Part shown: positions 1 to 7,195 of the stretch, one piece after another
Numbering within the stretch: the stretch's first letter is position 1
How the letters are laid out: each line of letters begins with the position of its first letter
The notes under the pieces: model-generated
What the model was told of the DNA's origin: nothing
Seen by the model: only the letters and a program-made list of their open reading frames with translations
Database searches by the model: none
Program-made: the position numbers and the translations under genes
DNA from: CAXYVX01 sp964292495
Lineage (GTDB): Bacteria > Patescibacteriota > Saccharimonadia > Saccharimonadales > Saccharimonadaceae
Direction of reading: 5' to 3'
Length of the DNA: 32,615 nucleotides
NCBI GenBank assembly: GCA_964292495.1
Contig: CAXYVX010000004.1
Span: 1-32,615 of the forward strand

Positions 1-939
1 CATTAGCGGGCAAATAATGAATCCAACGCCGTTTGAGAGCGCGCATTTAGTTGAGATATCACCCCCTTTTTTATCGTCTTCCTTTTTTACTGCCCCCATA
101 TCAGTTGGGTCAGTTCCTGTTTTATTCTCGCTATCGCAATATCCGTCCTGATATGTAGATGATTGGTTTGTATATGTTTTCCCATTAACAACTACCGATT
201 CCCCTGGCTTAATACCTGGAACCCATGCAAAGTAATCAGAAATACACTTTGCTTGATTTTTATTTATTTTCGTACTCTCATTACAATATGCATTTAAGTA
301 GCTAGAGGTATTATTACTATAATCTTTCCCAGATTCTGGCGAAGTATATTTACCTCCTGGAGGCATCGCGCCAACCCAATCATAACCAGCAGCATTACAA
401 GCTTTTTGGGTTAAATATTTTTTACTTCCATTTGTATCAGTTTCCCCTTTTATGTCGCCGCCTTCACCCTTTTTATTTCCACCTATACTATACTCAAGAG
501 TTTTGCCATCTTTATTTAAAGTAAAAGATACGACATTATCAGATTTTTCACCTGAGCATGTTCTTTTGCTGGCATCACCGAAACGGGGCTCGCCGCTATA
601 ATCATTCAAGCAATACGTAGTATTTTTGTCTACATCTCCATAAATGATTTCAAACTGCTTCTTATCGAGATCTAACCAGACTATACCTCCAGTTGAACTA
701 CTTGTATATATACCTTTTTTACAAAAATCTTTTTTAATAGAAACATATTTAAACAAGTCACCGTCCTTATAATAACAGCCTGATTCCAATTTAGCTTCTT
801 TATCTGCCGCACTCGCACTCTTCGCGAAAAGATTTACCATCACCACGGATAAAATTAGGAACATAAAAACAAGAAAAATAGTTTTTACTGCGAATTTACT
901 CTGCTTCACGTTATTTTTTGCCTTAAAAATGAATGTCAT
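1..939 (-). CDS. Partial VirB6/TrbL-like secretion protein with a Cys-rich exported domain
   Basis: The reading frame runs off the left edge of the window, so only the N-terminal 313 residues are visible. It starts at ATG 939, preceded by an AGGGA Shine-Dalgarno-like site, 8 nt after the upstream gene ends, so it is probably cotranscribed. Residues about 17-46 form a signal peptide (hydrophobic core, then a Ser-Ala-Ser-Ala cleavage region). A Cys-rich exported domain follows, including two related units of about 40 residues with a shared pattern: Cys, Trp-Val, a Pro/Gly turn, Tyr-x-Asn-x-x-Ser-x-Tyr, Tyr-Cys. The last visible residues (CALSNGVGFIICPLM) match the start of the membrane region in the gene at 2657-3331 (CNYGNGLGFIVCPLM). 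This makes it a paralogue of that protein with a much longer exported head. The role as an inner-membrane component of a type IV secretion-like machine is inferred. Confidence 0.62.
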   Translation of the reverse strand, partial: MTFIFKAKNNVKQSKFAVKTIFLVFMFLILSVVMVNLFAKSASAADKEAKLESGCYYKDGDLFKYVSIKKDFCKKGIYTSSSTGGIVWLDLDKKQFEIIYGDVDKNTTYCLNDYSGEPRFGDASKRTCSGEKSDNVVSFTLNKDGKTLEYSIGGNKKGEGGDIKGETDTNGSKKYLTQKACNAAGYDWVGAMPPGGKYTSPESGKDYSNNTSSYLNAYCNESTKINKNQAKCISDYFAWVPGIKPGESVVVNGKTYTNQSSTYQDGYCDSENKTGTDPTDMGAVKKEDDKKGGDISTKCALSNGVGFIICPLM

Positions 940-947
940 AAATTTCC

Positions 948-2636
948 CTAAGGTTTGTTTCCATTACTCCTATTTACCGCAGATCTAAGAGCGTCCATAT
1001 CAGCTTCACTGTTCGGGTTTAGATGCAGAGCAGCTTCGTCGATTTGTTTTGGCGTCAAATTTTTATCCCCCATTCTCATGCGGTTTGCGTAAATCGGGCT
1101 AGTTTTATTATTGTTTTCAGGTTGCTGACTCTTCTGATTTGGGCTCGAATGATCAAGAGCAATATTTACCGCAGATCCAAGAGCGTCCATATCAGCTTCA
1201 CTGTTCGGGTTTAGATGCAGAGCAGCTTCGTCGATTTGTTTTGGCGTCAAATTTTTATCCCCCATTCTCATGCGTTTTGCCGTCATGGCATTGCTTATTC
1301 CGCCTTCTTTAGAAGCCTTTTCAATAGCGTCAGCACTGTTATTGCGAATCATTTCAGAATAATTAATGTTGCCTTCACCGATATTATCTTTACCGGTAGA
1401 AACAGGGCCATGCTTCCAGGTTCCATCCGGTTGAAGTGAGCCACCAATAGAATTCGCACTTTCAAGATATTCTTTCACGTCGCCATTGCCTTCGCCAAGA
1501 ACTTTTGTGCTACTCAACGCGCCAGCTGCAATCTTCTGCGGATCGTAAGCCGCCGGTCCCATGTTACTCATATTCTTATAAATATCGACAGCTCCACCAC
1601 CGATTTGATACCCAGACGCCTTCGCCGCATCCACCATAGATTCTCGTACACCAAAATCCTGAGAATTTGCATATTTCGCGAGAATCGCCTCCTTTTGGTG
1701 GACAGACAACTTACCTAAACCTTTCTTGGCAAGCGCCCGGGTTTCGTGAGCTGAAAGTTCGTGGCCGTCTGCCATTTTTCCTATAATAAGCGCCGAAAAC
1801 ACTTCTTCACGGCCCATATTTTGCATAGCATCGCTCACCCAAGCATTTGCCGTAGCCATTGCTTCAGTATCAGCCTTTTCATCCAAGACAAATCCGCCCT
1901 TTGATAGTGCACTAAGAGCAGAATTGACGCCAAAACGATTTGTTCCCGGAAGTTTCTGCACACCAGACATCACCTTGCCCCCGACACCATTAACAGCATT
2001 TATTCCACTATTGACTTTTTTGCCAAATCCTGTTTTTCCAATCATTCCATCCTCTTTAAACCCATTTCCCAAAAACTTACCATTCGCGAAATTTGCACTC
2101 CTGCGGACCGCGCGTTTTTCTTGATTGTTTTTGTAAGATGTTGCAATATTTTTTCCAAGTCTTGCTGGAGCAGTTCGCCCAAACGCACCCTTCACAGATT
2201 TTTTACCGGCACTGGCACGACCAGCCGCAAATCCACTGACCACTCCCCCCAATTTCCCGAGACTCTTCAAAGATCCCTTCATCACAGACGGAATAGCGAC
2301 AAGAGGAATCACCGTTGCGGCAAGAGCGGATATCTGCCAAAATGTCTGCATCACCCTATCTTTTTCACTGTTTGCTATGCTATTAAAAATCCCTTGCGCC
2401 AAGAAACTTGCGCCCATAATTACACCGACAACCGGCCAAAGAAGAAGCAGGCTCAAAAAAGTTTTTCGCCATTTCGTGAACAAAGAACGCGTATTCGGAA
2501 GAATCGCGAGCGCAAACGCGATTGGCGCTATAATAATTAAAGCTACAACCGCAACTTGCCTAACCATAACAATAATTAGCGTGGCAAAAACCAAAATTAT
2601 CGCGAAAAGTAAAATCGCAAAAAGAAATTCAACCAT
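948..2636 (-). CDS. VirB6/TrbL-like type IV secretion membrane protein, C-terminal part
   Basis: The 562-residue protein has four hydrophobic stretches in the first 120 residues (about 3-26, 28-47, 60-86 and 98-119). The segment with APIAFALAILPNT followed by a Lys/Trp-rich loop resembles the core of VirB6/TrbL-family channel proteins. Residues 120-562 are soluble, first basic and Gly/Ala-rich, later acidic and polar. The C-terminus carries two nearly identical 38-residue units (RMRMGDKNLTPKQIDEAAL and onward) separated by a Gln/Asn/Ser-rich linker. The gene starts at ATG 2636 with a GGGAG Shine-Dalgarno, 20 nt after the stop of the 224-residue gene upstream. Together the two ORFs look like one full-length TrbL-type protein split in a loop between membrane helices. 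The family call rests on topology and a few motifs. The split could be natural or due to a small indel. Confidence 0.6.
   Translation of the reverse strand: MVEFLFAILLFAIILVFATLIIVMVRQVAVVALIIIAPIAFALAILPNTRSLFTKWRKTFLSLLLLWPVVGVIMGASFLAQGIFNSIANSEKDRVMQTFWQISALAATVIPLVAIPSVMKGSLKSLGKLGGVVSGFAAGRASAGKKSVKGAFGRTAPARLGKNIATSYKNNQEKRAVRRSANFANGKFLGNGFKEDGMIGKTGFGKKVNSGINAVNGVGGKVMSGVQKLPGTNRFGVNSALSALSKGGFVLDEKADTEAMATANAWVSDAMQNMGREEVFSALIIGKMADGHELSAHETRALAKKGLGKLSVHQKEAILAKYANSQDFGVRESMVDAAKASGYQIGGGAVDIYKNMSNMGPAAYDPQKIAAGALSSTKVLGEGNGDVKEYLESANSIGGSLQPDGTWKHGPVSTGKDNIGEGNINYSEMIRNNSADAIEKASKEGGISNAMTAKRMRMGDKNLTPKQIDEAALHLNPNSEADMDALGSAVNIALDHSSPNQKSQQPENNNKTSPIYANRMRMGDKNLTPKQIDEAALHLNPNSEADMDALRSAVNRSNGNKP
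971..1280. repeat. 118-bp direct repeat inside the secretion gene, period 192 bp
   Basis: Positions 971-1088 and 1163-1280 match over 118 bp with two differences (986/1178 and 1083/1275). A 74-bp unrelated spacer lies between them. Both copies are in the same reading frame and encode the same 38-residue segment, so the gene stays open. About 98% identity at DNA level, including silent positions, implies a very recent duplication or continued homogenisation by recombination. Confidence 0.95.
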
Positions 2637-2656
2637 TTATTTATCTCCCATCATAT

Positions 2657-3331
2657 TTAATTACCGTTCCCTTCTTTCAACATCGTCTGGGTTTTTTCAA
2701 CAAACTGAGACTTCAAACTATTTCCTTTGCCGCCCGTGAACAATTTATACATACTCGACCCCGCAATATTAGAAACATCAACAGCGGCTGCGCAGATGTA
2801 GAAGGATAGGTTTATTAGTATGGCGAAGATTATGAGTCTTGGTAAGGTTTTTTTGATGCTGTAATTGTTCATTGCACCGAATCCGTTTCCTGTTGCTTCT
2901 GAGTATATTATTAGTAGGAATACTACGGCTAGGACTAGGTTGGCGTATGGGAGGAAGGTGTTGTAGGCGGCGAGAACTGGATTTATATGCTTGCCTCCTT
3001 CGTCATAACCAGTCAAGATGCTGGTCGGAATAGCCATCGTTTGAGCCATTAACCCATACGTTGAGTCAATCGCCGTTGAAAACATTACCATTAGCGGACA
3101 GACGATAAAACCCAGCCCGTTGCCGTAATTGCAAGCTGGCTTCTGGCTGTCGTCTTTGGAGCTTTTTTGATCAGAGCTAGTGCTCGTGCTTTCACCAGTA
3201 TCAACCGGCGAGAGCTCAACGGCGCTCGCGTTTTGTGCAAATGAACCAAAAGAAGTAAAGGCAAGAAAAACTAAAATTGAGACCACAATTCCCAATTCCC
3301 TCATTTTTCGCGAAAATTTCCAATCCACCAT
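2657..3331 (-). CDS. VirB6/TrbL-like type IV secretion membrane protein, N-terminal part
   Basis: The 224-residue protein has a signal peptide (hydrophobic core about residues 14-32, cleavage near Asn-Ala-Ser-Ala), a short Ser/Asp-rich exported linker, then membrane segments. The first is the GLGFIVCPLMVMFSTAID stretch, the second contains ANLVLAVVFLLIIYS, and the third contains LIIFAILINLSFYICAAAVDVSN. This arrangement is that of the N-terminal half of VirB6/TrbL-like proteins. The C-terminal half seems to be the next gene (948-2636). ATG 3331 is chosen because a good promoter places the transcript start about 5 nt before it and no Shine-Dalgarno is present. It is the first gene of a three-gene operon. 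The CPLM membrane motif recurs in the partial paralogue at 1-939. A role in DNA or protein transfer is inferred from the family only. Confidence 0.62.
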   Translation of the reverse strand: MVDWKFSRKMRELGIVVSILVFLAFTSFGSFAQNASAVELSPVDTGESTSTSSDQKSSKDDSQKPACNYGNGLGFIVCPLMVMFSTAIDSTYGLMAQTMAIPTSILTGYDEGGKHINPVLAAYNTFLPYANLVLAVVFLLIIYSEATGNGFGAMNNYSIKKTLPRLIIFAILINLSFYICAAAVDVSNIAGSSMYKLFTGGKGNSLKSQFVEKTQTMLKEGNGN

Positions 3332-3335
3332 AATT

Positions 3336-3371
3336 CATAAGCATTATAGCGGTATTTATCAGCAATGTCTA
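3336..3371 (-). promoter_or_regulatory. Promoter of the secretion operon
   Basis: On the minus strand, TAGACA (3371-3366), a 17-bp spacer and TATAAT (3348-3343) form a near-consensus sigma-70-type promoter. The predicted start near 3336 lies about 5 nt from the ATG at 3331, so the leader is almost absent. It is back to back with the promoter of the ABC transporter pair. Confidence 0.72.
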
Positions 3372-3407
3372 GCCCAACTTTTCCACAGTTTTCGGTTATG
3401 TTTTGTA

Positions 3408-3424
3408 TGCTATACTTGTTTGCA
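3408..3424 (+). promoter_or_regulatory. Extended -10 promoter, probably giving a leaderless mRNA
   Basis: TGC followed by TATACT (3411-3416) is an extended -10 element. No good -35 is seen. The expected transcription start (about 3423-3424) coincides with the ATG at 3424, and no Shine-Dalgarno precedes it. Confidence 0.55.
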
Positions 3425-4140
3425 TGGACGATAAAATTGTTATACGAACCGCAAATCTGACCAAAGATTACGGCAAAAAAGATTCCAAATTCCGTGCGCT
3501 AGACCACGTGAACTTGGAAATCAACAAAGGTGAATCCGTTGCCATCATTGGAAAGAGCGGATCCGGAAAGTCAACTTTAATGCATTCGCTCGCGCTGCTC
3601 GACAAGCCAACATCTGGCGAAATCTTCATTCAAGGAGTTGAGTCCACAAAATTAAATTCGCGAAAAATCAATAGTCTTCGCAATAAAATTTTTGGATTCG
3701 TTTTTCAGCAGTTCTTTATGAACGCGCGAGAAACTGTACTCGCAAATGTTGAGCTTCCACTGAAAATCGGAAAAGTTTCGCGAAAAGAGCGCAAACTTCG
3801 CGCCATGAAAGCCCTGGAAATCGTGGATTTGGCAGACAAAGCCAAAAACAAAGCTAGCGATTTGAGCGGCGGCCAGAAACAGCGCGTTTGCATCGCGCGA
3901 GCAATCGTCAACAGCCCGTCTGTCGTTTTTGCAGATGAACCAACCGGAAATCTTGACTCTAGAACCGGAGAAAAAGTTGAAAAATTGCTTTTTGGCTTAG
4001 TCAAAAAAGGCATCACATTAATAGTTGTAACCCACGATATTGACCTCGCGAAAAAATGCGACCGCGCAATTCACATTAAAGACGGAAAAATCGTAGATAT
4101 TTTTTCAAAAGAAGATCTCACGAAAGGAGTTGAATTATGA
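3424..4140 (+). CDS. ABC transporter ATPase, MacB/LolD type
   Basis: This is a cytoplasmic ATP-binding subunit that would power the permease encoded immediately downstream. Visible motifs in order are Walker A (GKSGSGKST), a Q-loop (FVFQQ), the signature LSGGQKQR, Walker B leading into DEPTGNLDSRTGE, and the H-loop (VVTHD). The DEPTGNLDS form is typical of the MacB/LolD/FtsE group. ATG 3424 is preferred over an in-frame ATG at 3403 because it begins at the usual place for the family and coincides with the predicted transcript start. The gene overlaps the permease start by 4 nt (ATGA), so translation is likely coupled. The substrate cannot be deduced. MacB-type systems handle peptides, lipoproteins or cell-envelope stress. 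Confidence 0.92.
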   Translation: MDDKIVIRTANLTKDYGKKDSKFRALDHVNLEINKGESVAIIGKSGSGKSTLMHSLALLDKPTSGEIFIQGVESTKLNSRKINSLRNKIFGFVFQQFFMNARETVLANVELPLKIGKVSRKERKLRAMKALEIVDLADKAKNKASDLSGGQKQRVCIARAIVNSPSVVFADEPTGNLDSRTGEKVEKLLFGLVKKGITLIVVTHDIDLAKKCDRAIHIKDGKIVDIFSKEDLTKGVEL

Positions 4141-5426
4141 AATTTTGGGACTTGCTACGAACAGCAAACAGTAATCTCTGGCGAAACAAACTCAGAACAA
4201 CATTGACGATTATCGCAATCTTCGTCGGTGGTTTCGTAATCACGCTGATGGTGGGTGTGAACGCCGGTGTAAATGATTACATTAACCAGCAAATCGGCGG
4301 GATCGGCGGCGATAATTTGATTATAGCGATGGCAAAACAAGAGACTAGAGGCGAAAATACTGGTGGCCCACAGAAATACGACCCCAATACCACAACATCA
4401 TCTGAAACAGGGAACACGTTCAAAATGCTGACCAGCAGCGACATAACAGAAATCGCGAAAATTGACTCGCGTATTGTTTCAGTCACGCCAGATTTATCAC
4501 CTTCAGCCACCTGGATTTCAGGAAAAAACGGTGAAAAATATGTAATGAGCGTTGGGCAACAAGTTCCAGGGCTCAACACTTCAATGGCGTCGGGCAAAGT
4601 CCCTGAATTGGATTCTGCGGACAACGAAATTGTTTTGCAGACCGATGAAATCTCCGCATTAGGTTTCAAGGATTCTCAAGATGCAATCGGAAAAACCATT
4701 GAAATTGGAGTTAAACAGCCAAACAGCGAAATTAAAAGTGTCGTCGCAAATATTGTCGGCGTCAAAAACAAAACATTGGCAAACGTTGGTGGTCAGAATA
4801 TAATTAACCGAACCCTCGCGAAAAATATGTCTGATGTTCAGATGGCCGGAATTCAGAATCGGCCAGATCAATATGTCCGTGCTTCGGTGATGGTTAAGGA
4901 TGGATTGACTGGAGATGAAATCACTTCACTTCGCGACAAAATCTCAAACGGAGGCTTCTACGCGGTCAGCATTCGCGACCAGCTCGGAACAATCACAAGT
5001 GTTGTCAATGCCATCACAACAACACTAATCGGATTCGGTGCAATCGCACTACTTGCTGCTAGTTTCGGCATCATTAACACCTTATTTATGTCAGTTCAGG
5101 AGCGCACAAAAGAAATCGGTTTGATGAAAGCGATGGGAATGTCGCGCAGCAAAGTATTTGGAATATTTAGTCTTGAAGCAGCTTTAATCGGTTTCTGGGG
5201 CTCGTCCGTGTCAATTATTGCTGCAATAGGCGCCGGCGATATTATTAACAGCATATCTAAAGCCACTTTCTTGAAAGACCTTGACGGCTTTAATTTGATA
5301 ATCTTCCAGCCCGCAGGTTTAATTTCTGTTGTGGTTGTAATCATGTTGATCGCGTTTCTCTCGGGCACGCTCCCAGCGAGACGCGCCTCAAAGAAAGATC
5401 CGATTGAAGCTCTTCGCTACGAATAA
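4137..5426 (+). CDS. ABC transporter permease, MacB/FtsX-like
   Basis: The 429-residue protein has the MacB layout: one N-terminal membrane helix (about residues 20-45), a large extracytoplasmic domain (about 46-285), and three C-terminal helices (about 288-318, 341-366 and 387-410) in an FtsX-like domain. The loop QERTKEIGLMKAMGMSR after the second helix is the characteristic coupling segment that contacts the ATPase. The exported domain includes a Gly/Gln-rich stretch near residues 45-60. It overlaps the ATPase gene by ATGA and is followed by a strong terminator, so this is a two-gene unit. It points towards the pyruvate kinase gene, with both ends closed by hairpins. Substrate unknown. Confidence 0.9.
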   Translation: MKFWDLLRTANSNLWRNKLRTTLTIIAIFVGGFVITLMVGVNAGVNDYINQQIGGIGGDNLIIAMAKQETRGENTGGPQKYDPNTTTSSETGNTFKMLTSSDITEIAKIDSRIVSVTPDLSPSATWISGKNGEKYVMSVGQQVPGLNTSMASGKVPELDSADNEIVLQTDEISALGFKDSQDAIGKTIEIGVKQPNSEIKSVVANIVGVKNKTLANVGGQNIINRTLAKNMSDVQMAGIQNRPDQYVRASVMVKDGLTGDEITSLRDKISNGGFYAVSIRDQLGTITSVVNAITTTLIGFGAIALLAASFGIINTLFMSVQERTKEIGLMKAMGMSRSKVFGIFSLEAALIGFWGSSVSIIAAIGAGDIINSISKATFLKDLDGFNLIIFQPAGLISVVVVIMLIAFLSGTLPARRASKKDPIEALRYE

Positions 5427-5440
5427 ATTTCGCGAAAACG

Positions 5441-5476
5441 AAAGACGGACGTAATAAAAAATGTCCGTCTTTTTTA
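5441..5476 (+). terminator. Rho-independent terminator of the ABC pair
   Basis: AAAGACGGAC (5441-5450) pairs perfectly with GTCCGTCTTT (5463-5472) around a 12-nt A-rich loop. A T-run follows directly. Confidence 0.9.
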
Positions 5477-5512
5477 TATTAAAAATCGCTCAGTCAAGTT
5501 TTTCGGAAAAAC

Positions 5513-5541
5513 AAAAAAACCGCCGTTTTCTCGGCGGTTTT
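5513..5541 (-). terminator. Rho-independent terminator of pyk
   Basis: On the minus strand AAAACCGCCG pairs with CGGCGGTTTT (5541-5532 with 5525-5516) around a 6-nt loop. It runs into a T7 stretch (5519-5513). Confidence 0.9.
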
Positions 5542-5556
5542 CAAGACTTGTTTTAA

Positions 5557-7086
5557 TTAGTCTCGGGTTTGCATTTTTTCGCGAACGGTGCGGATACGCA
5601 TTGTGTTCGTGTTGCCTTCTCCGACAGGAACACCCGCAACGATAACGATTTCGTCGCCAGCCTCTGCAAATCCGTTCTCGATCGCTAATTCCTCAGCGCG
5701 AACAAACATGTCGTCAGAGTTGCTCGTTTTGCGGTCAACAATAGCTTCAACGCCGTAATTAATCGCGAGCGATTTCTGCGTTTTCTCATCAAAAGTCACG
5801 GCGAGAATGTCAGCGTTCGGTCGGTACTGCGAAAGCACGCGCGCCGAAGATCCGGTCTCGGTGAAAACAACGATCGCTTTAATGCTATTATAGTGCGCGA
5901 TTTTGCGAACCGCGTGAGCGATTTCTTTCGGATGAGTGTCAGTTGTGAATCCATCCAAATTATGTCGGCCAAACTCGGAAATTTCATCCTGAGCCAAGCG
6001 GTCAACTGTCGCCATTGTCGCAACTGATTCAAGCGGATATGTTCCGTTTGCGCTCTCGCCGGAAAGCATGGTCGCGTCAGTTCCGTCCATCACCGCGTTG
6101 AAAACGTCGCTGATTTCGGCACGTGTTGCGCGCGGGTGATCAGTCATGGTTTCAAGCATGTTTGTAGCTGTGATAACCGGTTTTCCGATAATGTTCGCTT
6201 TCTTGATGATGTGCTTCTGATAAACAGGCACCATTTCAAACGGAACTTCAATTCCCATGTCGCCACGAGCAACCATCACGCCGTCAGCAGCTTCGAGAAT
6301 TTCATCAATATTCTCAATTCCCTCTTGATTTTCAACTTTCGGGAAAAGTTTCACATGTTCATTTCCAGTCTCGATCAAAATATCGCGAACCGCCTGAACA
6401 TCTTTCGCAGAACGAACAAACGAAATCGCGATGAAGTTAATCCCCTCTTCAAGACCAAAACGGATGTCGTCTTCGTCGCGCTCAGCCAACGCTGGGAACG
6501 GAATTTTTGTGCCCGGAATGTTGACACCTTTTTGCTTCGCGATGATTCCGTCGTTTTCAACTAAAACGTCTAATTCGCGCTTGTCTGCATCTTTGCCGAT
6601 CACGCGCAAACCGAGTTTTCCGTCGTCAATCAAAATCTGATCATCTTCATTAACGTAATCAAAAATATCAATTCCGCCAGCAACGTTCAAAGCAATCAAA
6701 TCTTTCGTGGATTTTTCACCCTGCTTGGTTGCAATAGCAATAGTGTCGCCTGTCTGATATTCAAACTGTTTATCGTCACCTTCAAAAAGTTCTGTTCGGA
6801 TTTCTGGTCCTTTTGTATCCAAAAGAAAACCAACTTTTCGGCCAGCTTTTTCTTCGGCCATGCGCACGCATTCCATTTTCTCTGCGTGCTCGGTGTGATC
6901 ACCGTGGCTAAAATTAAATCGGAAAACGTTGGCGCCCGCCTCAATCAACTTCGCGATGTTATCGCTGGTCGGCTCAAAATCAAGCTTTTTGCTCCAAAAT
7001 CCGTCTTCGCCAAACTTCAACCCTTCGCGAACTTCTGTCGCTGGGCCAAGCGTAGCCACGATTTTTACTCGTTTTTGCATTCCCAT
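5557..7086 (-). CDS. pyk: Pyruvate kinase
   Basis: The enzyme converts phosphoenolpyruvate and ADP to pyruvate and ATP, the last step of glycolysis, in the cytoplasm. Visible family features include the start of the barrel (KIVATLGPAT), NVFRFNFSHG, the substrate/metal segment DTKGPEIRT, the catalytic region AISFVRS, the metal-binding segment VARGDMGIEVP, the signature region around MLETMTDHPRATRAEISDV, MDGTDATMLSGESANG, and a C-terminal domain with VFTETGSSARVLSQYRP. The segment between ATLGPAT and the next helix is longer than usual and holds an insertion of roughly 15-20 residues. ATG 7086 is preferred because AGAAAGGA lies 10 nt upstream. An upstream in-frame ATG at 7113 has no Shine-Dalgarno, and a second ATG at 7080 is also possible. 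The gene is monocistronic between its own promoter and terminator. Confidence 0.96.
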   Translation of the reverse strand: MGMQKRVKIVATLGPATEVREGLKFGEDGFWSKKLDFEPTSDNIAKLIEAGANVFRFNFSHGDHTEHAEKMECVRMAEEKAGRKVGFLLDTKGPEIRTELFEGDDKQFEYQTGDTIAIATKQGEKSTKDLIALNVAGGIDIFDYVNEDDQILIDDGKLGLRVIGKDADKRELDVLVENDGIIAKQKGVNIPGTKIPFPALAERDEDDIRFGLEEGINFIAISFVRSAKDVQAVRDILIETGNEHVKLFPKVENQEGIENIDEILEAADGVMVARGDMGIEVPFEMVPVYQKHIIKKANIIGKPVITATNMLETMTDHPRATRAEISDVFNAVMDGTDATMLSGESANGTYPLESVATMATVDRLAQDEISEFGRHNLDGFTTDTHPKEIAHAVRKIAHYNSIKAIVVFTETGSSARVLSQYRPNADILAVTFDEKTQKSLAINYGVEAIVDRKTSNSDDMFVRAEELAIENGFAEAGDEIVIVAGVPVGEGNTNTMRIRTVREKMQTRD

Positions 7087-7156
7087 GTATGCTTTTTCCT
7101 TTCTTATTTCCATTTTTCGCGATTTTTTTTCACGCGAAAAACTCCTTATTTAATAA

Positions 7157-7192
7157 CCCTTCTATTTTAACACTTCTTGCGTCTTTTGCGAA
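7157..7192 (-). promoter_or_regulatory. Promoter of pyk
   Basis: TTCGCA (7192-7187), a 17-bp spacer and an extended -10, TGT-TAAAAT (-10 at 7169-7164), lie on the minus strand. They sit a few nt downstream of the upstream permease stop. The predicted leader is about 70 nt. Confidence 0.6.
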
Positions 7193-7195
7193 AAA

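Noticed and set aside
971..1280. Repeats considered as a CRISPR array
   Set aside because: There are only two copies of 118 bp, both coding in frame, with no short repeat-spacer pattern and no cas genes.
7050..7113. ATG 7113 as the pyk start
   Set aside because: It has no Shine-Dalgarno, while ATG 7086 has AGAAAGGA at suitable spacing and fits the family N-terminus.
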